A stretch of 64,000 bases of DNA from assembly GCA_009733775.1 (NCBI GenBank), contig WOGZ01000052.1:85485-149484 (forward strand), written 5' to 3'. The notes under the pieces were generated by a model. That model worked only from the letters and a program-made list of their open reading frames with translations. It was not told where the DNA came from and searched no databases. Both the position numbers and the translations under genes were made by a program. This document shows, piece after piece, positions 35,831-46,588 of this stretch. The DNA is from Alectoria sarmentosa. Taxonomy: Eukaryota; Ascomycota; Lecanoromycetes; Lecanorales; Parmeliaceae. Every line of letters begins with the position of its first letter. Within the stretch, counting starts at the first letter, position 1.

Positions 35831-37809
35831 TCAAGCGCGACTCCTCTGATTCTTTGAACCTCTCTCTCCTGGTTGAGATGGGGGACCCATTTCTTGGCGA
35901 CTGGATCTCTCCTTTGCGTGTTGACGCCGCCTTGTAGTAGTGGTTGGCTGTGACGCTGACGTAGGCGATTCTGGAAGCGGGCGTTTCGTACTTTGTGTAT
36001 CTGGAGCGCTTTCTCCGAGCGATGTGGAAGGAAGTTCGGCTGGGGTTGGGTATGCACGCGGCTGCCTTCGTCGTCCCACAAAATCTGAGTCTTCCAACGA
36101 GTGAGAAGATCTGTCCGGGATCGTTCGCTGTGGTATCTCAGAGGCTGCAGTTTCGCTTGTTGGTGAATTTTGACCGGCTGCATCGTCAGGACTATCATCC
36201 TGCATAAGTTGTCTGCGTAGCAGAGAAATATCTCGTAAGTACGAAGCGCCGGCGGCGTCGCTGGAAGATGGCTTGTCTACTGATTCTAATTGCCCATGAC
36301 TGGAGGCACCAATCGTCGATTGTCTCGCCGTATGAAAAGACCGACTCCTAGAAGTAGAACCTTCGTCCCCAGAGCGGGGACTGGAGTCTGGACTTGGCGG
36401 AATACTCGAATGCAGGTGCTTGGTTTCCAATATATAGTCGTCACTGTAACCAAGAGCTTTACATATATCCTCATACCTGCTACTGTAAGCACGCTCGCAT
36501 GTACTTCAAGGGGCCACCTACGCGACTTCATTTCCTAGTTCCTTCTTCACAATCCACGGTATCGTATCATGGACTCGATTCGGTAATTCTTGGACATCTT
36601 TGCAGTACTCTGATTGCGTGAGATGGGAGATGAAATATTCGCTAGTTGAAAGTGATGATGCGAACTTGCCATACATAGCGATAGAACGGTCCCCTTAAAT
36701 TAAAATGTCAGCATAAGCATCAGAGACCTTTCCCTCCGTACGTACATATTACCAAGAGGTCAATAGCGCGGTAGCGCCAGTCTGTGAAAAATAGCCCGTC
36801 CATTATCTTGTTTACCCATTGGGCCTCCTTTGAGGTATCTGCTAATATTTTGCTCGCTAGTGTCGCTAATACAGATTTGCAGTGCGTCCACAATTGAATG
36901 TTGTGGAACGTTTTGGACAGATAATACGTTGCAGAGACATACAAGCAAAAGATGCTGGAACTTGACCCTCTTGTCTGAATGTCGATGAGCGAAGCTGCGT
37001 ACTAGTCTTAGAAGATGATCAGTGTTTTGTGCTTCGTCCACCACACTAATTTCATCTGGCACAGCGGATGAGTCTATGGCCACTGCGGCGAGCATAGATT
37101 TGTCCAATTGTGAAAGCTTCTCTTTCCATACCCATCCCAGTGGTACCTCTCCAAGCATCTTGTCAGAGGAAGGTATCCAATCTGCCAGTTTATGTGGGTC
37201 GTTTCGCGGCCTTCCAAAATTGCTGCCCGACCTACCAAGGTTTGGTTGTTTTATTTTCTGCCCATTGGCCTCTAGTGAAAGGGTGTCTATACCACTGGTT
37301 GATGATTTGAGAGAAGTAGGTCGGAGATTAAGAGAGTGAGCTGTCAAACTCTGGTGTTTTGATGAGCTGGCTAACGAAGAGGATACAGCCTCTACAGTAA
37401 TCTTCTTGGATAGTCGGGTCGATGGACGGACCGTGTTCCGTGATGGGCCGGAAGCGATTTCCACGGCGCGGCCGGAAGATGCAGGTATCGAAGAACCTGA
37501 ATTAACAACATCGACACTGCTTGGTGGTGGTATAGGTTGAGATGTTGACGTCACTGGCTTGGATGATCGAGTCGATCGAGCTTGCTGGGTGATAGGGGTG
37601 GGCTTTTTGAGGGAGAGAGTTGAGGCGGTGGACGAGGTTTCTTGGGCAGTTTGCTGCGATAAGCCAGTTGATGGAGGCGGCTCAGCTGGCGATGTGGTAT
37701 CTTCTACCTCCCCTAACGCCAAAGCTGCCTTACAATGAAGACATGCTTTCATTATCCTCTCGTATCGGGCTAGTTTGTCCTCAAGTTGCTTAGTGTGTGA
37801 TTCTGCCAT
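35831..37809 (-). CDS. Orphan multi-exon protein, disordered N- and C-terminal parts
   Basis: Not recognised. Exon 1 (37809-36943) starts with a helical, Cys-containing segment (CLHCKAAL), passes through a Ser/Thr-rich region, then a folded-looking block (LGEVPLGWVWKEKLSQLDKS). Exons 36827-36746, 36693-36522 and 36482-35831 follow. The last two introns are well supported: 52 nt with a GTACGT donor and GCTGAC branch, and 39 nt. They give the coherent run DWRYRAIDLLVIWDRSIAMYG, then LGNEVASRYEDICKALGYS. The first intron is the weak point: 36942-36828 is my best in-frame guess, but a second frame is also open over it. The C-terminal ~215 residues are Ser/Pro/Arg-rich. Total about 590 residues. 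A nuclear or scaffolding role would be a guess. Confidence 0.6.
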
Positions 37810-38729
37810 TCTTGGTAGGATTGATGATGAGATAAGTAGTATGACTCTGTACGATGCCAGCCACTTGAGGCTTTTCTAGTTTTGCTGAGTGGTGGAAATT
37901 GATGTAAATGATGGTTCTGACTACTGTATCTCACGAAAGCAGAAAATTTGCAGAGACATTCAGCGAGGCAAACTGCGAGGGAAAAAACATTGGAGAAGAA
38001 AACTAACTTGTTTATACCACCTCGTCTACTACCCCTGGATTATCGATGACTGATACCATCAATAGAGGCTGTTCGCATTGATGACATGGCATGTCACGAG
38101 CGACAAACATGTTTTTGGGTGTTCCTACACAGCATAATCTGCAGGCCTCCGAGGACCTGAACTCGTGTCTTTGCGCAAATGCCGAGTGAGCCAATTATCA
38201 CTCTGGCGAAAAATATCAACGACAATTTTCTAAAGTCCCTAATTTCAGGCGCGTTGCCAAGGAAAAATGACAGTCGCAAGTATATTTCCTTGAATGTTCG
38301 TCATTCTTTGTGGAAGGGGGCTGTCCTGTATATATGTATTATTCTTTATACAGTACCCTTTGACAGAAAAAGCCGAGCTTTTTTGGTTGGTATCCACAAA
38401 AGTCGTGCACCAATTTAAAGAAGGGAACTTCTGAGAGCTATTTTTTGAGTAGCATTCCCCTATTGTGGGTTTCTGGACGTTCTGAAATTCACTCTCTCTG
38501 CTATCAAATGCCAACTCAAATGCTCCCTCTGTCGGTAAAGAATGCTTTCCAGAGCCCGTATATTGCCCCACTTCGCTCCGCTTGCTCGGAACTCCTCCAT
38601 AGCAAACGAACGTTCGCAGTAGAAAATTGCCGTAAGTGTTCGTGGAGTCATAAACGCACGTCCCCGTTAAATCCCAGAAAAAGCCCGCATACACCCTCCA
38701 TATTTCCCTGTGTTCGCTGGCTATGTTTC
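37810..38729. other. Intergenic
   Basis: 0.9 kb between two minus-strand genes: the promoter of the 37809 gene on one side and the 3' side of the 38730 mini-gene on the other. No coherent gene or repeat was found. Confidence 0.6.
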
Positions 38730-38892
38730 CTACTGAGGGCAGACCTGCATCATTTTCGACCAGATCAGCTTCTATGGCAATGGCATCCAGGTATCAAAAT
38801 AACATAGTTGAACATACCGCGCCGCAGCTGCCGCACTTCTTGCCTCCGCCCGAGATCCCGGCACCGCACTTGGGGCAGCTGTTGTGACCCAT
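38730..38892 (-). CDS. 29-residue Cys-rich mini-protein, zinc-ribbon-like
   Basis: A tiny two-exon gene: exon 1 38892-38818 (ATG, 25 codons), a 73-nt intron (GTATGT donor, CAG acceptor), and exon 2 38744-38730 (four codons plus TAG). The 29-residue product has Cys at 6, 9, 20, 23 and 27, arranged as CPKC, a Gly/Lys spacer (GISGGGKK), CGSC, then a single Cys near the end (VCPQ). Two CxxC knuckles with a Gly-rich spacer suit a single bound zinc, and the third Cys pair is only half present. Very short Cys-rich fungal proteins of this layout resemble zinc ribbons or metallothionein-like peptides; the function is unknown. Splicing exactly preserves the Cys pattern and stops at once, which favours a real gene. 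It diverges from the oxidoreductase gene at 39366. Confidence 0.7.
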
Positions 38893-39365
38893 GTCTCTGA
38901 TTACTGTGGCTACTTGGGCTGCTGGTTTTGGGCCGTTTAGGATGTAATTTCTGTGCTGTTTGCGGGATGTGAAAGTTGTCGCTGTGGTGGGGATGAAGAG
39001 AGTGCGGGGAGGAGGGAGTGGGGTAATCTATGGGTTTGCGGCCACTTTTCCGGGGTAAAGTCACTTTGGGGCTAGCGTGGTAGTGCTTGGTCATGCATTA
39101 GCACTGTTTATCAAGCACAGGCACTAAGCCATCAGCAATTGCAAGCCATAGGGCGCCCAACATTCAACCCTTCTCCACCAGGCACAAAGGCTGAGGGGGA
39201 GGGGATGATATATAGATCCGTTCCCCAGCTCAGCAAGAGCTCAATCTCCTGCCTACATTCTCAGTTGCCTCTCTGCGCAATCAATTGACCCTAGAGCCCT
39301 TCTTCTCACCCCCAAAAACGACCTCCCTCCACCGCCACCTCCTCACCACCACCACCACCCGGACC
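38893..39365. promoter_or_regulatory. Divergent promoter, mini-protein / quinone oxidoreductase
   Basis: 473 bp between two divergent start codons. The side near the oxidoreductase carries GATATATAG (about 39207-39215) and a C/T/A-rich leader (39240-39365) with many CACC repeats directly before the ATG. Motif matches only. Confidence 0.45.
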
Positions 39366-40346
39366 ATGGCCAAAACAATGCGTGCCGCCGTCATACGCGC
39401 CCCCGGCGGACCCGAAGTCCTGAAAATCGAAACCATGCCCATCCCCACCCCAACAGCCGGCCGCGTCCTCATCCGCGTCAAAGCCTGCGGCATGAACCGC
39501 TCCGAGCTCTTCACGCGCCAGGGCCACAGTCCGAATGTCAAATTCCCCCGCGTGCTGGGAATCGAAGCCTGCGGGCTCGTGGAGGAATGCCCCGGCGGTG
39601 AATTCCAAAAAGGGCAGATTGTGGCTACGGCGATGGGAGGGATTGGCCGGGCGTTCGACGGCGGGTATGCGGAATATACGTGTCCGCCTGTGGGGAACGT
39701 GGTGGCTATAGAGACGGAATTGGAGTGGAAGGTGCTAGGGGCGGTGCCGGAGATGCTGCAGACGGCCTATGGGAGTCTTTTCACGGCGCTGAAGTTGCAG
39801 AAGGGGGACAAGTTGCTGGTGAGAGGGGGCACGAGCAGTGTTGGGCTGGCGGCTGCGGCTATTGCGAAGAACTATGGGGCTACGGTCGCTGGCACGACGA
39901 GGAAAGCTGGAAGAGAAGAGCTGTTGAAGGGAAGTGGCTGCGACCATGTCGTCATTGACAACGGCAAGGTGCAGGAGGAGGTAAGGAAGATCTGGCCCGA
40001 CGGTGCGGACAAAGTGCTCGAGCTCGTCGGCACATCCTCTCTTGTCGACTCTTTGGCTTGCGTGACTCGAGGCGGCATCTGCTGCATGACCGGTATGGTG
40101 TCTGGGCAGTGGTCCATTCCAGATTTTGAGGTGATGGGTGCGGTGCCGACTGCGGTGTGTTTGACGACCTATCAGGGAGATGAGAAGGACTTTGTGAATA
40201 CGCCCTTGGAGAAGATGGTGCAGCAAATTAAGAAAGGGACGTTGAAGGTAAGTGTGGGGAAGACGTTTCCATTGGAGGAGATTGTGGAGGCGCATCGGAC
40301 GATGGAAGAAAACAGAGCTGGCGGAAAAATCGTTCTGCTCATGTAG
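39366..40346 (+). CDS. Quinone oxidoreductase-like MDR family enzyme
   Basis: Medium-chain dehydrogenase/reductase of the zeta-crystallin/quinone oxidoreductase type, an NADPH-dependent enzyme probably acting on quinones or enones in the cytosol. It is intronless, 326 residues, starting at the ATG at 39366 (a second ATG is at 39378); the open frame upstream has no ATG. Features in order: GGPEVLKIETMPIP and VLIRVKACGMNRSELFTRQG in the N-terminal GroES-like fold, LGIEACGLVEE, and the nucleotide-binding loop GGTSSVGLAAAAIAKNYGA at about residues 153-171. The C-terminus MEENRAGGKIVLLM is typical. The zinc ligands of classical alcohol dehydrogenases are absent. GC content at third positions is high in the first third. 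Confidence 0.9.
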   Translation: MAKTMRAAVIRAPGGPEVLKIETMPIPTPTAGRVLIRVKACGMNRSELFTRQGHSPNVKFPRVLGIEACGLVEECPGGEFQKGQIVATAMGGIGRAFDGGYAEYTCPPVGNVVAIETELEWKVLGAVPEMLQTAYGSLFTALKLQKGDKLLVRGGTSSVGLAAAAIAKNYGATVAGTTRKAGREELLKGSGCDHVVIDNGKVQEEVRKIWPDGADKVLELVGTSSLVDSLACVTRGGICCMTGMVSGQWSIPDFEVMGAVPTAVCLTTYQGDEKDFVNTPLEKMVQQIKKGTLKVSVGKTFPLEEIVEAHRTMEENRAGGKIVLLM

Positions 40347-40451
40347 TTTGGGCTGTGATATGAGGTGAGTTGGGACCGTAGATTGTGAAAGACAAGCCTC
40401 GTCAATGATAATCATACAAGCGCTCTTGATCCCCATGGCCACCTCCTGATC

Positions 40452-41295
40452 CTACTCTTTACCCCCTAACCCACTGTACTCCGCGACCTCGGCCAGACTC
40501 GCGTCACTAACCTTCACCCCATAAACATAGTTATCAAACACATTGCTTTGCCCCTGCGTATCATGATCCCCCTTTTCGCCCCTATAAATCCCATATTTCG
40601 TGTAGCATTTTCCCGTCCACAGCGTCAATCCATCTTTCTCCAGCACCTTTGTGCCATCCAACCACATCTCCAGCTTGCTGTTGCCACCAGATATCGTGTC
40701 CCAGGCGAAAGCAACGTTGTGGGTCGTGTGGGTCGAGAAATCGGAGCTATCGGTCCAGAGGTTTGTACGTTTTCCACCGCGAGGATTGTAGTTGATGGAG
40801 ATACGGGTGGGGAGGACTTCACTGAAGGTGAGGCTGAAGGGGACGTCTTGGTAGGTGGAGGGATCTGATTCGTCGTTGCCGTTCTTCCTATAGAACAGTA
40901 TTCAGCAGCAGCAAGCCTTCGCCAAAGGAATGACAGCAGCATCGGTAGTCTTACCACTGAAACACAGTTAAACCCTCGTGAATATTCCCTAGCCTGAACT
41001 CATATCCCACGTAGTAATGCTTATTCTCCCGGTAAGGCCCCTTCCCCTTCACTTCTGCTCGGCGGAACGTAGGGTCTCGATGGTAGTGGAGGGCTGGTTT
41101 GCCGTCAGGATCGGTGCCAGTCTTGATGTAGATAGAAGAATTGCCAGGGCAGGCGATGTGGTCACCGTGGAAGCTGCCTTCGAGCTGACATTCGCCAAGG
41201 GTCGAAATGGGAGAGGAGGCGGCATAGTTGATTAGGAGGGTAGAGGTGGAGAGGGGAAGGAAGACCGAGAGGGGAACTAGAGCAGAGAGAAACAT
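40452..41295 (-). CDS. Secreted polysaccharide lyase, PL20 (glucuronan lyase)-like
   Basis: Probable extracellular endo-lyase for glucuronic-acid polymers. Exons 41295-40955 and 40887-40452 (67-nt intron) give 258 residues. The first ATG is at 41295; the frame is open upstream only from a non-ATG codon. A signal peptide is visible (MFLSALVPLSVFLPLSTS, then SPIST). The concanavalin-like jelly-roll signatures of PL20 and related alginate-lyase-like enzymes are present: KHYYVGYEFRLGNIHEGLTVFQWK, SLTFSEVLPTRISINY, KLEMWLDGTKV and KYGIYRGEKGDHD. Size fits single-domain fungal lyases. It is tail-to-tail with the oxidoreductase (105 bp apart). Closely related PL7/PL18-type folds cannot be fully excluded by eye. 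Confidence 0.75.
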
Positions 41296-41836
41296 CGTCG
41301 AGGTTATCAAAAAGGGGGACCAGGCTGAGAGAGCTTGAAAAATAGGAAGATTGAGATCTAAGAGAAAGAGGAGCTTCGAGATAAAAGATAGGGAGAAAAC
41401 GAAGGACTATATGAGAAAACATCTTTGCCGCAGGCAAAGTAGGCTGAGTCTCAATTCACGCACTGTCATCTGCGTGCGAGAGTAAGTGGTCTACTTAGAC
41501 GCAAGTCGATGCTGAAATGCGCCTGGATCAATTGGATGAAACAAATGTTTGGGGCCGACGGGCATGCGTGAACGGCGAGGTAACATGCTGCTTTCTTCGC
41601 TTGGACTGTGCCTCGTGTTTGTTTCAGATCGCCGTTGACATATTTGCTTGTGCGTCTTGTCCTGGTGTGGGTGGATGAGAAAGAAAAATAATCGGAGTAA
41701 TTGGCGGGAAAATAGGGGTCGAAAGATCGATGCCAAGACCGGCTGCGAGGAAAACTCCACGCTTAAAGTCGTTCATGTTGTCTGTGGTCTACTTTGATAT
41801 ATCTTTATGCAAAGTCAAGCACCACTTCTTTCTGGT
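41296..41836. other. Intergenic, lyase promoter side
   Basis: 541 bp containing the promoter of the PL20-like gene and the 3' region of the DUF89 gene. Only short unsupported frames are present. Confidence 0.55.
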
Positions 41837-43467
41837 TCAGACCTTTCCATCACAGAACTGTACGACAGCCCATTTTCCAGACCACGCCCACTTCCTAGCT
41901 CCACTGTCACTACCTCCTCCCTCCAAGCCTCTTAGTCTCTCATCATCGCCATCGGGCAACCCGACGACGGTATCAGCTTTACAGGTACGAAACGCAAGCG
42001 TACGGACACCTGATGCAGGTCCCATTGACCCAATCGCTGTAGTGAATGGCACTGTCGGCTCCCACATTGCCTAACCCCAGTCAGCAGGCCCATCCAACGA
42101 GTAGCAGCAGGACACATACATCAGCTGTCAATTTCCGATAGTTGAGATCGCCCTTGAAGATCACCAGTTCCGACCCTTTCAGATCCTCGTAGAGTCTAGG
42201 TTCAGCTTGCGGTAGATGCCAGTAGCTACGAGCAGACGTCCAGAAGAGATTTGGCCGAAGATGTAGCTGACCCTCAGCGTGGAAGCCAGCCCAGTGTTGG
42301 AACAAGAAGGAAAGATTTGATGCCTCATTCTTGGACAGAGGTTCTGGTAAATGGTCTGAATATTCTTTGGGCGTAGAGTAGAAATCTTGGGGGTTTGCAA
42401 GAGCGCTTAGAAGCGCTGCAAAATCCTCTGGGATGACATCAGAAACGAACCACGGAATCGTTTTAGGATGGAGAGTGATCTGAGTAGCTAGGCCAGTGGC
42501 AAGAAGATAGCCAGCAAGAATGAGGTCGACGAAAAGCTCGAAGCCGGCGTTGTCAAGTACGATGTCCACCCGCCTCTCTTTCTTGCCTGTCTTCTGAGCT
42601 TCCTTGAGGACCTTGTACGCAGCTGGGAGGTCATTAACCAGTATGTTTTTTTCGGCCTTCTTCCTTGCATCGGCACCTTGCAGTTTTTGTATGTCTTCGT
42701 AGGTCAGAGATGTCAAAAGGGAAAGGTCTGTAGCATTGCCCCACAAGCAGATCTCGCACATCTCCGTAAATAGTATTCGCTCCGCTTCATCCAGCTCTTC
42801 AGAGTCCTTTGCAGAATTTACATTCCTATCCAATTGCGAGACCAACTCTTTGTATTTGGCAGCTAATTCAAGGACCGCTGGCCGCGACGAGCGGAACGTG
42901 GACATTTTCTGACGAGCGAAGACATCGTAGGTTTTCCAGTGGTCTGAGAGGGAGAAAGAGGTGTGCACACGTCTAGCTTGTGCCAGTCAGCTCTTGGCCT
43001 CGAGGTGAGTCCTGCTCGTTGTACCGGTAGAGGTAGCATTCTGCAAAGAGCCATGGCACGCTGAACCATTTCGGACTTCCTAATGACTCTAATTCGTTGT
43101 TGTACTTTGGTATATCTGGTTTTCCATCATCGGCCAGTGGTCTATCATGGTCAGCCAAGTACAGGCGACCGCCGTAGGAGGGTTTCTGGTACGTCAACTG
43201 CCGATCATGTTGTAGCTCGTACTTCAGCTTCGCCAGCCCCTCCACAATTGTCTTGCCTTCCTTTCGCTTTGGTTCATCATCACTGGCTACAATTGCACGG
43301 TGAACGTCATCAATTGCTCCTGTCTTGCCTGATCAGCTTGCCTCTACTCTATCGGTAGCCACACTCACCACGATGACCGGCCAACGGTCTCTGGCAGAGA
43401 TGAAGGCAAAGGATGTCCTGTCGGAGGTTGCGTATGGAGCTACAGGAATTTCAACCCTGGATCCCAT
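41837..43467 (-). CDS. DUF89/ARMT1-family metal-dependent phosphatase
   Basis: DUF89 protein of the subfamily that includes yeast YMR027W and animal ARMT1. These are metal-dependent phosphatases thought to hydrolyse sugar phosphates (house-cleaning), with disputed carboxyl-methyltransferase activity in the animal member. Exons 43467-43369, 43323-43025, 42972-42120 and 42070-41837 give 494 residues with introns of 45, 52 and 49 nt. The start reads MGSRVEIPVAPYATSDRTSFAF, and exon 2 opens with TGAIDDVHRAIVASDDE. The metal-site block RRVDIVLDNAGFELFVDL is clear. LVIFKGDLNYRKLTAD then spans the last intron into WEPTVPF and the C-terminal LRTCKADTVVGL-type block. Length and motif order fit the family well. 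Confidence 0.92.
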
Positions 43468-43989
43468 CCTAATGGTAGCTTCGTATCGTGGATCTCACAG
43501 CGGGTAAGTTCCAGGCTACTAGTAAGTTTGAAGATCGCTGGGGGCTCAAAATGAAAGATCAGAACTACTGTGCCAAATGTGGTTAGATTATCTGTTCTTG
43601 GCGAAATGAAGTTTTATTCGTATATGCGAAAAGCAGACGTTATTATCTGCAAGTGTCCAGTCGCAAGCTTTGACACCTACGCCGATCTCATGCGATAGCC
43701 TATTCACCTCTACGCAAAACTAAAGGTGGTCTGGGTATCTAGAGATCTGTTTTTGTCCCGACTCTTTAGCTATATAAAGACGTTTTCTCTCTCCTAGAGC
43801 CTGCAAATTAAGAGACTCTGGCCTGTCGCGCATGATGACTTTTAGAATCATAAATGATATTTTTATCTCAATTATTCTAGATATCTACCTATGCAGCATT
43901 GTACGGATGCCTACGGTCAGTAAGGTATCCGCACTCCGATTCGCTATGATGTGACGCTAGTCACTTCTCAGAGCCTCGAGCATACGGAT
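43468..43989. other. Intergenic
   Basis: 522 bp between two minus-strand genes, with the promoter of the DUF89 gene near 43470-43700 and the 3' UTR of the GMC gene near 43900-43989. No other feature seen. Confidence 0.55.
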
Positions 43990-45882
43990 TCATCCTGCGT
44001 CTTCTTTAATTAAGTCTGCAGCGCGTTCTGCAACAGCGTAGACACTCGATTGGATATTTCCTCCTGGGATTGTAGGCATGATGCTCGCGTCTACAACCCT
44101 CAAATTTGTAGTACCGTGTACTACTAGACGCTCATTGACGACGCCTTCATTCTCCCTCGGCTTCATGGCACAGGTACTAGCCGGATGGTTGTTGGAGATG
44201 GCCGACTGTCTGAAATAGTTTCTTCCACCGTTCATATTCTTAATGAAGGCTGTCGGATGGTTTCGTCTTCCACTAGGCTTGAGCAACGAAGCAAGCGGCT
44301 CAGATTGGGCCAGCCGCTCTAGAAATCTGAGATGATGGGCGAAGATCTCAACATCGAGCGCATAAGATAGGTATTTAGGGTCAATGTGGGGCTCCTGAGA
44401 CGCGTTGGCGGACTTGATGTGGACGCTTCCGCGGGAAAGGGGGTGCAGCAAGGCAACGCCGAGACTGACGTAGTTTCCAGGGCCCAGATCCTGGGTGAAG
44501 TTTGTCATGGAAGGATTGTTGTGAAGGTTGACCTGCGCAGGGAACATGAACATCGAAGCAGATGCTTTTTTGTCGCTCTCAATTATTGAGCGTACAAAGT
44601 CATAGTGAATGGTATCTTTAGGATCCTGGGACTTGCACTCAAACACCAAGCGTTCAAGGTTGGCAATTTTGTTGCTACCCAAAGAGTTCAGAAGTGGCAT
44701 GAATGCATATGAGCCTATTCCACCGGCACACAAAGGGCCAGCCTTTGCAGTGGTATACATCTCCATGGCCATTTGCATTATCTCCGGCTCTTGACGCATT
44801 AGACCGTCCCCAGTGAAAATGCCATCCATCACTTCAAAGCTGATACCTGTCATGAGGTGATCCTGCAAGTTCTCTCCGATGTTAGGGTTGTCAATAACAA
44901 CGTGGATACCGTGGCTTTCTAGCAATTTTCTATCACCGACGCCCGAGAGCTCGAGAAGCTTTGGAGTCTGAAAAACACCAGCAGCGAGGATCACTTCTTT
45001 GCTAGCCTTCACAATGTATTCTCTGTCCTTTACGGTCACACGGACACCTTTTGCTCTGGCTGGACCGTTTCCAGTGTCCAAAATGATGTTGTTCACGGAG
45101 ATTCCAGTCAGCACGGTGAGATTAGGCCGTTGGGTGGCGGAAGTAAAGTAAGTGTTGGCAGCGTAGCTTCGGGTCTTGGATTCTGGGTCAACTGTGATGG
45201 GACTGCTATAGCCACCCATAGCCTCACCAGCAAAGGGGTCACGGCTGAGGCCATACTGCAGACCTTTGAAGGTCTGCACCCAGGCTTTCGGCAATGGATC
45301 CTGAATTACGCCTTGGAACGAAGCTTGAATGGGACCTGAGGCTCCACGAATGTCCTCGTCAATCCAGTCAATCCCAAGATGCTCAGAAATCTCTGGGGCT
45401 GGGCTGATGAGAGTGTGACACTTTCGGTAATAAGGCATCATCACTTGCCAGCTCCAGCCTGGATTTCCGAGGCTCTCCCAGGCTTCAAGATCAGCGCTGG
45501 ATGGAGCAATAAAGGCTTCAGCGTTGATTGCGCTTGATCCTCCGAGCACTCGACCCGGAGGATGGCGAAGGATTCTGCCACCTAGGTGCTCCTTAATGCC
45601 CACGTGCGTAAGCTAATAGGGCCCCACGCAAGTGAGGGTCAGCATTACCTGCGCTGAGGTTTTGAAATTCCAGTCAACTTCAGAGCCCAAGACCGCAGAC
45701 CACCCCGCTGGTGTATTGATCCTTGGGTCCGTAAGGTGGCTATCGCCTGCTTCTAACACAATGACCTTCACTTGGTCATCCCCAGATAGCCGACATCCCA
45801 CAACCAAACCTGCTGTACCACCACCGACGACCACATAATCGTAATCTGCTTTGAGCAATGGAAGGCACGTTGAGGCATCCAT
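43990..45882 (-). CDS. GMC-family FAD oxidoreductase
   Basis: Glucose-methanol-choline oxidoreductase; substrate could be an alcohol, aldehyde or choline-like compound. Exons 45882-45649 and 45612-43990 give 618 residues. The FAD-binding motif VVVGGGTAGLVVGCRL is at about residues 16-31, followed by VIVLEAGD. GMC signature 1 is HPPGRVLGGSSAINAEAF, and signature 2 is the GVFQTPKLLELSGVGD block. The catalytic region has NNHPASTCAM (His) and ends PTIPGGNIQSSVYAVAERAAD, where Asn takes the second catalytic position. No signal peptide is visible, so it may be intracellular. The single intron is only 36 nt (GTAATG donor, GCTGAC branch, TAG acceptor); without splicing the frame hits a stop, so the intron is needed. 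No cluster partner genes are adjacent. Confidence 0.9.
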
Positions 45883-46588
45883 GTTGATATCTGCTAAAAT
45901 AGTAGATTCCTGTGGGCTGTTGCAATTGCTGGGTGAGTTTCAAGTTTGTTAGAGGCCAGATTCGGAGCTTGATTACCCGTCGACATTCGGTGATCTTGAG
46001 GAATATCTCCTCATCAACATCGTCAAATAAAGCTAAAACAAGGGTGGAATTTAGTCTAGTAAGGTGTACAACGCAAGAGAACACGGCAAGAAGAGCCGCA
46101 AAAGGTGTTGTCTTATTCCAGACAACGAACGACCTTGTTAGAACAGTCAATGGAATCAAGCTGACATTTAGCGCTCACTCGGGCTTATACAGGTACCCAC
46201 TGGCTGGCGGGGGTATTGACCAATCAGGTAAAAAATAATCCGAAGGATACCATCAGATCAAATGTGACTAGACGTTCTCCAGCCGGCAAAATGAAACTTC
46301 TCACATTCGGTGTACATTGGGCTCGACATTTTGTATCTGCTTCAATATGTATCTACTGATTTGATGATACGTGCCGTTGTATTACTTACTAACCGAACCC
46401 ATGAAGTCTCCCCCACAGACAATGACAATGATGACAAGAAAATCCTTTCCCTCAATCCGTTCTTTGCCTATCCATTCCTTCGATCATGTCGCTCTTTGCT
46501 TCACCTAGCATGTTAAAACGAACCCGCAAGGCATCTTTACCTTAGACAGGTCATTTCATACCTTGACTCAAGTCACCGTGGTCATCGA
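45883..46588. other. Intergenic
   Basis: 706 bp with the GMC promoter and the 3' side of the 46589 gene. Nothing else supportable; small frames on both strands lack motifs. Confidence 0.55.
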
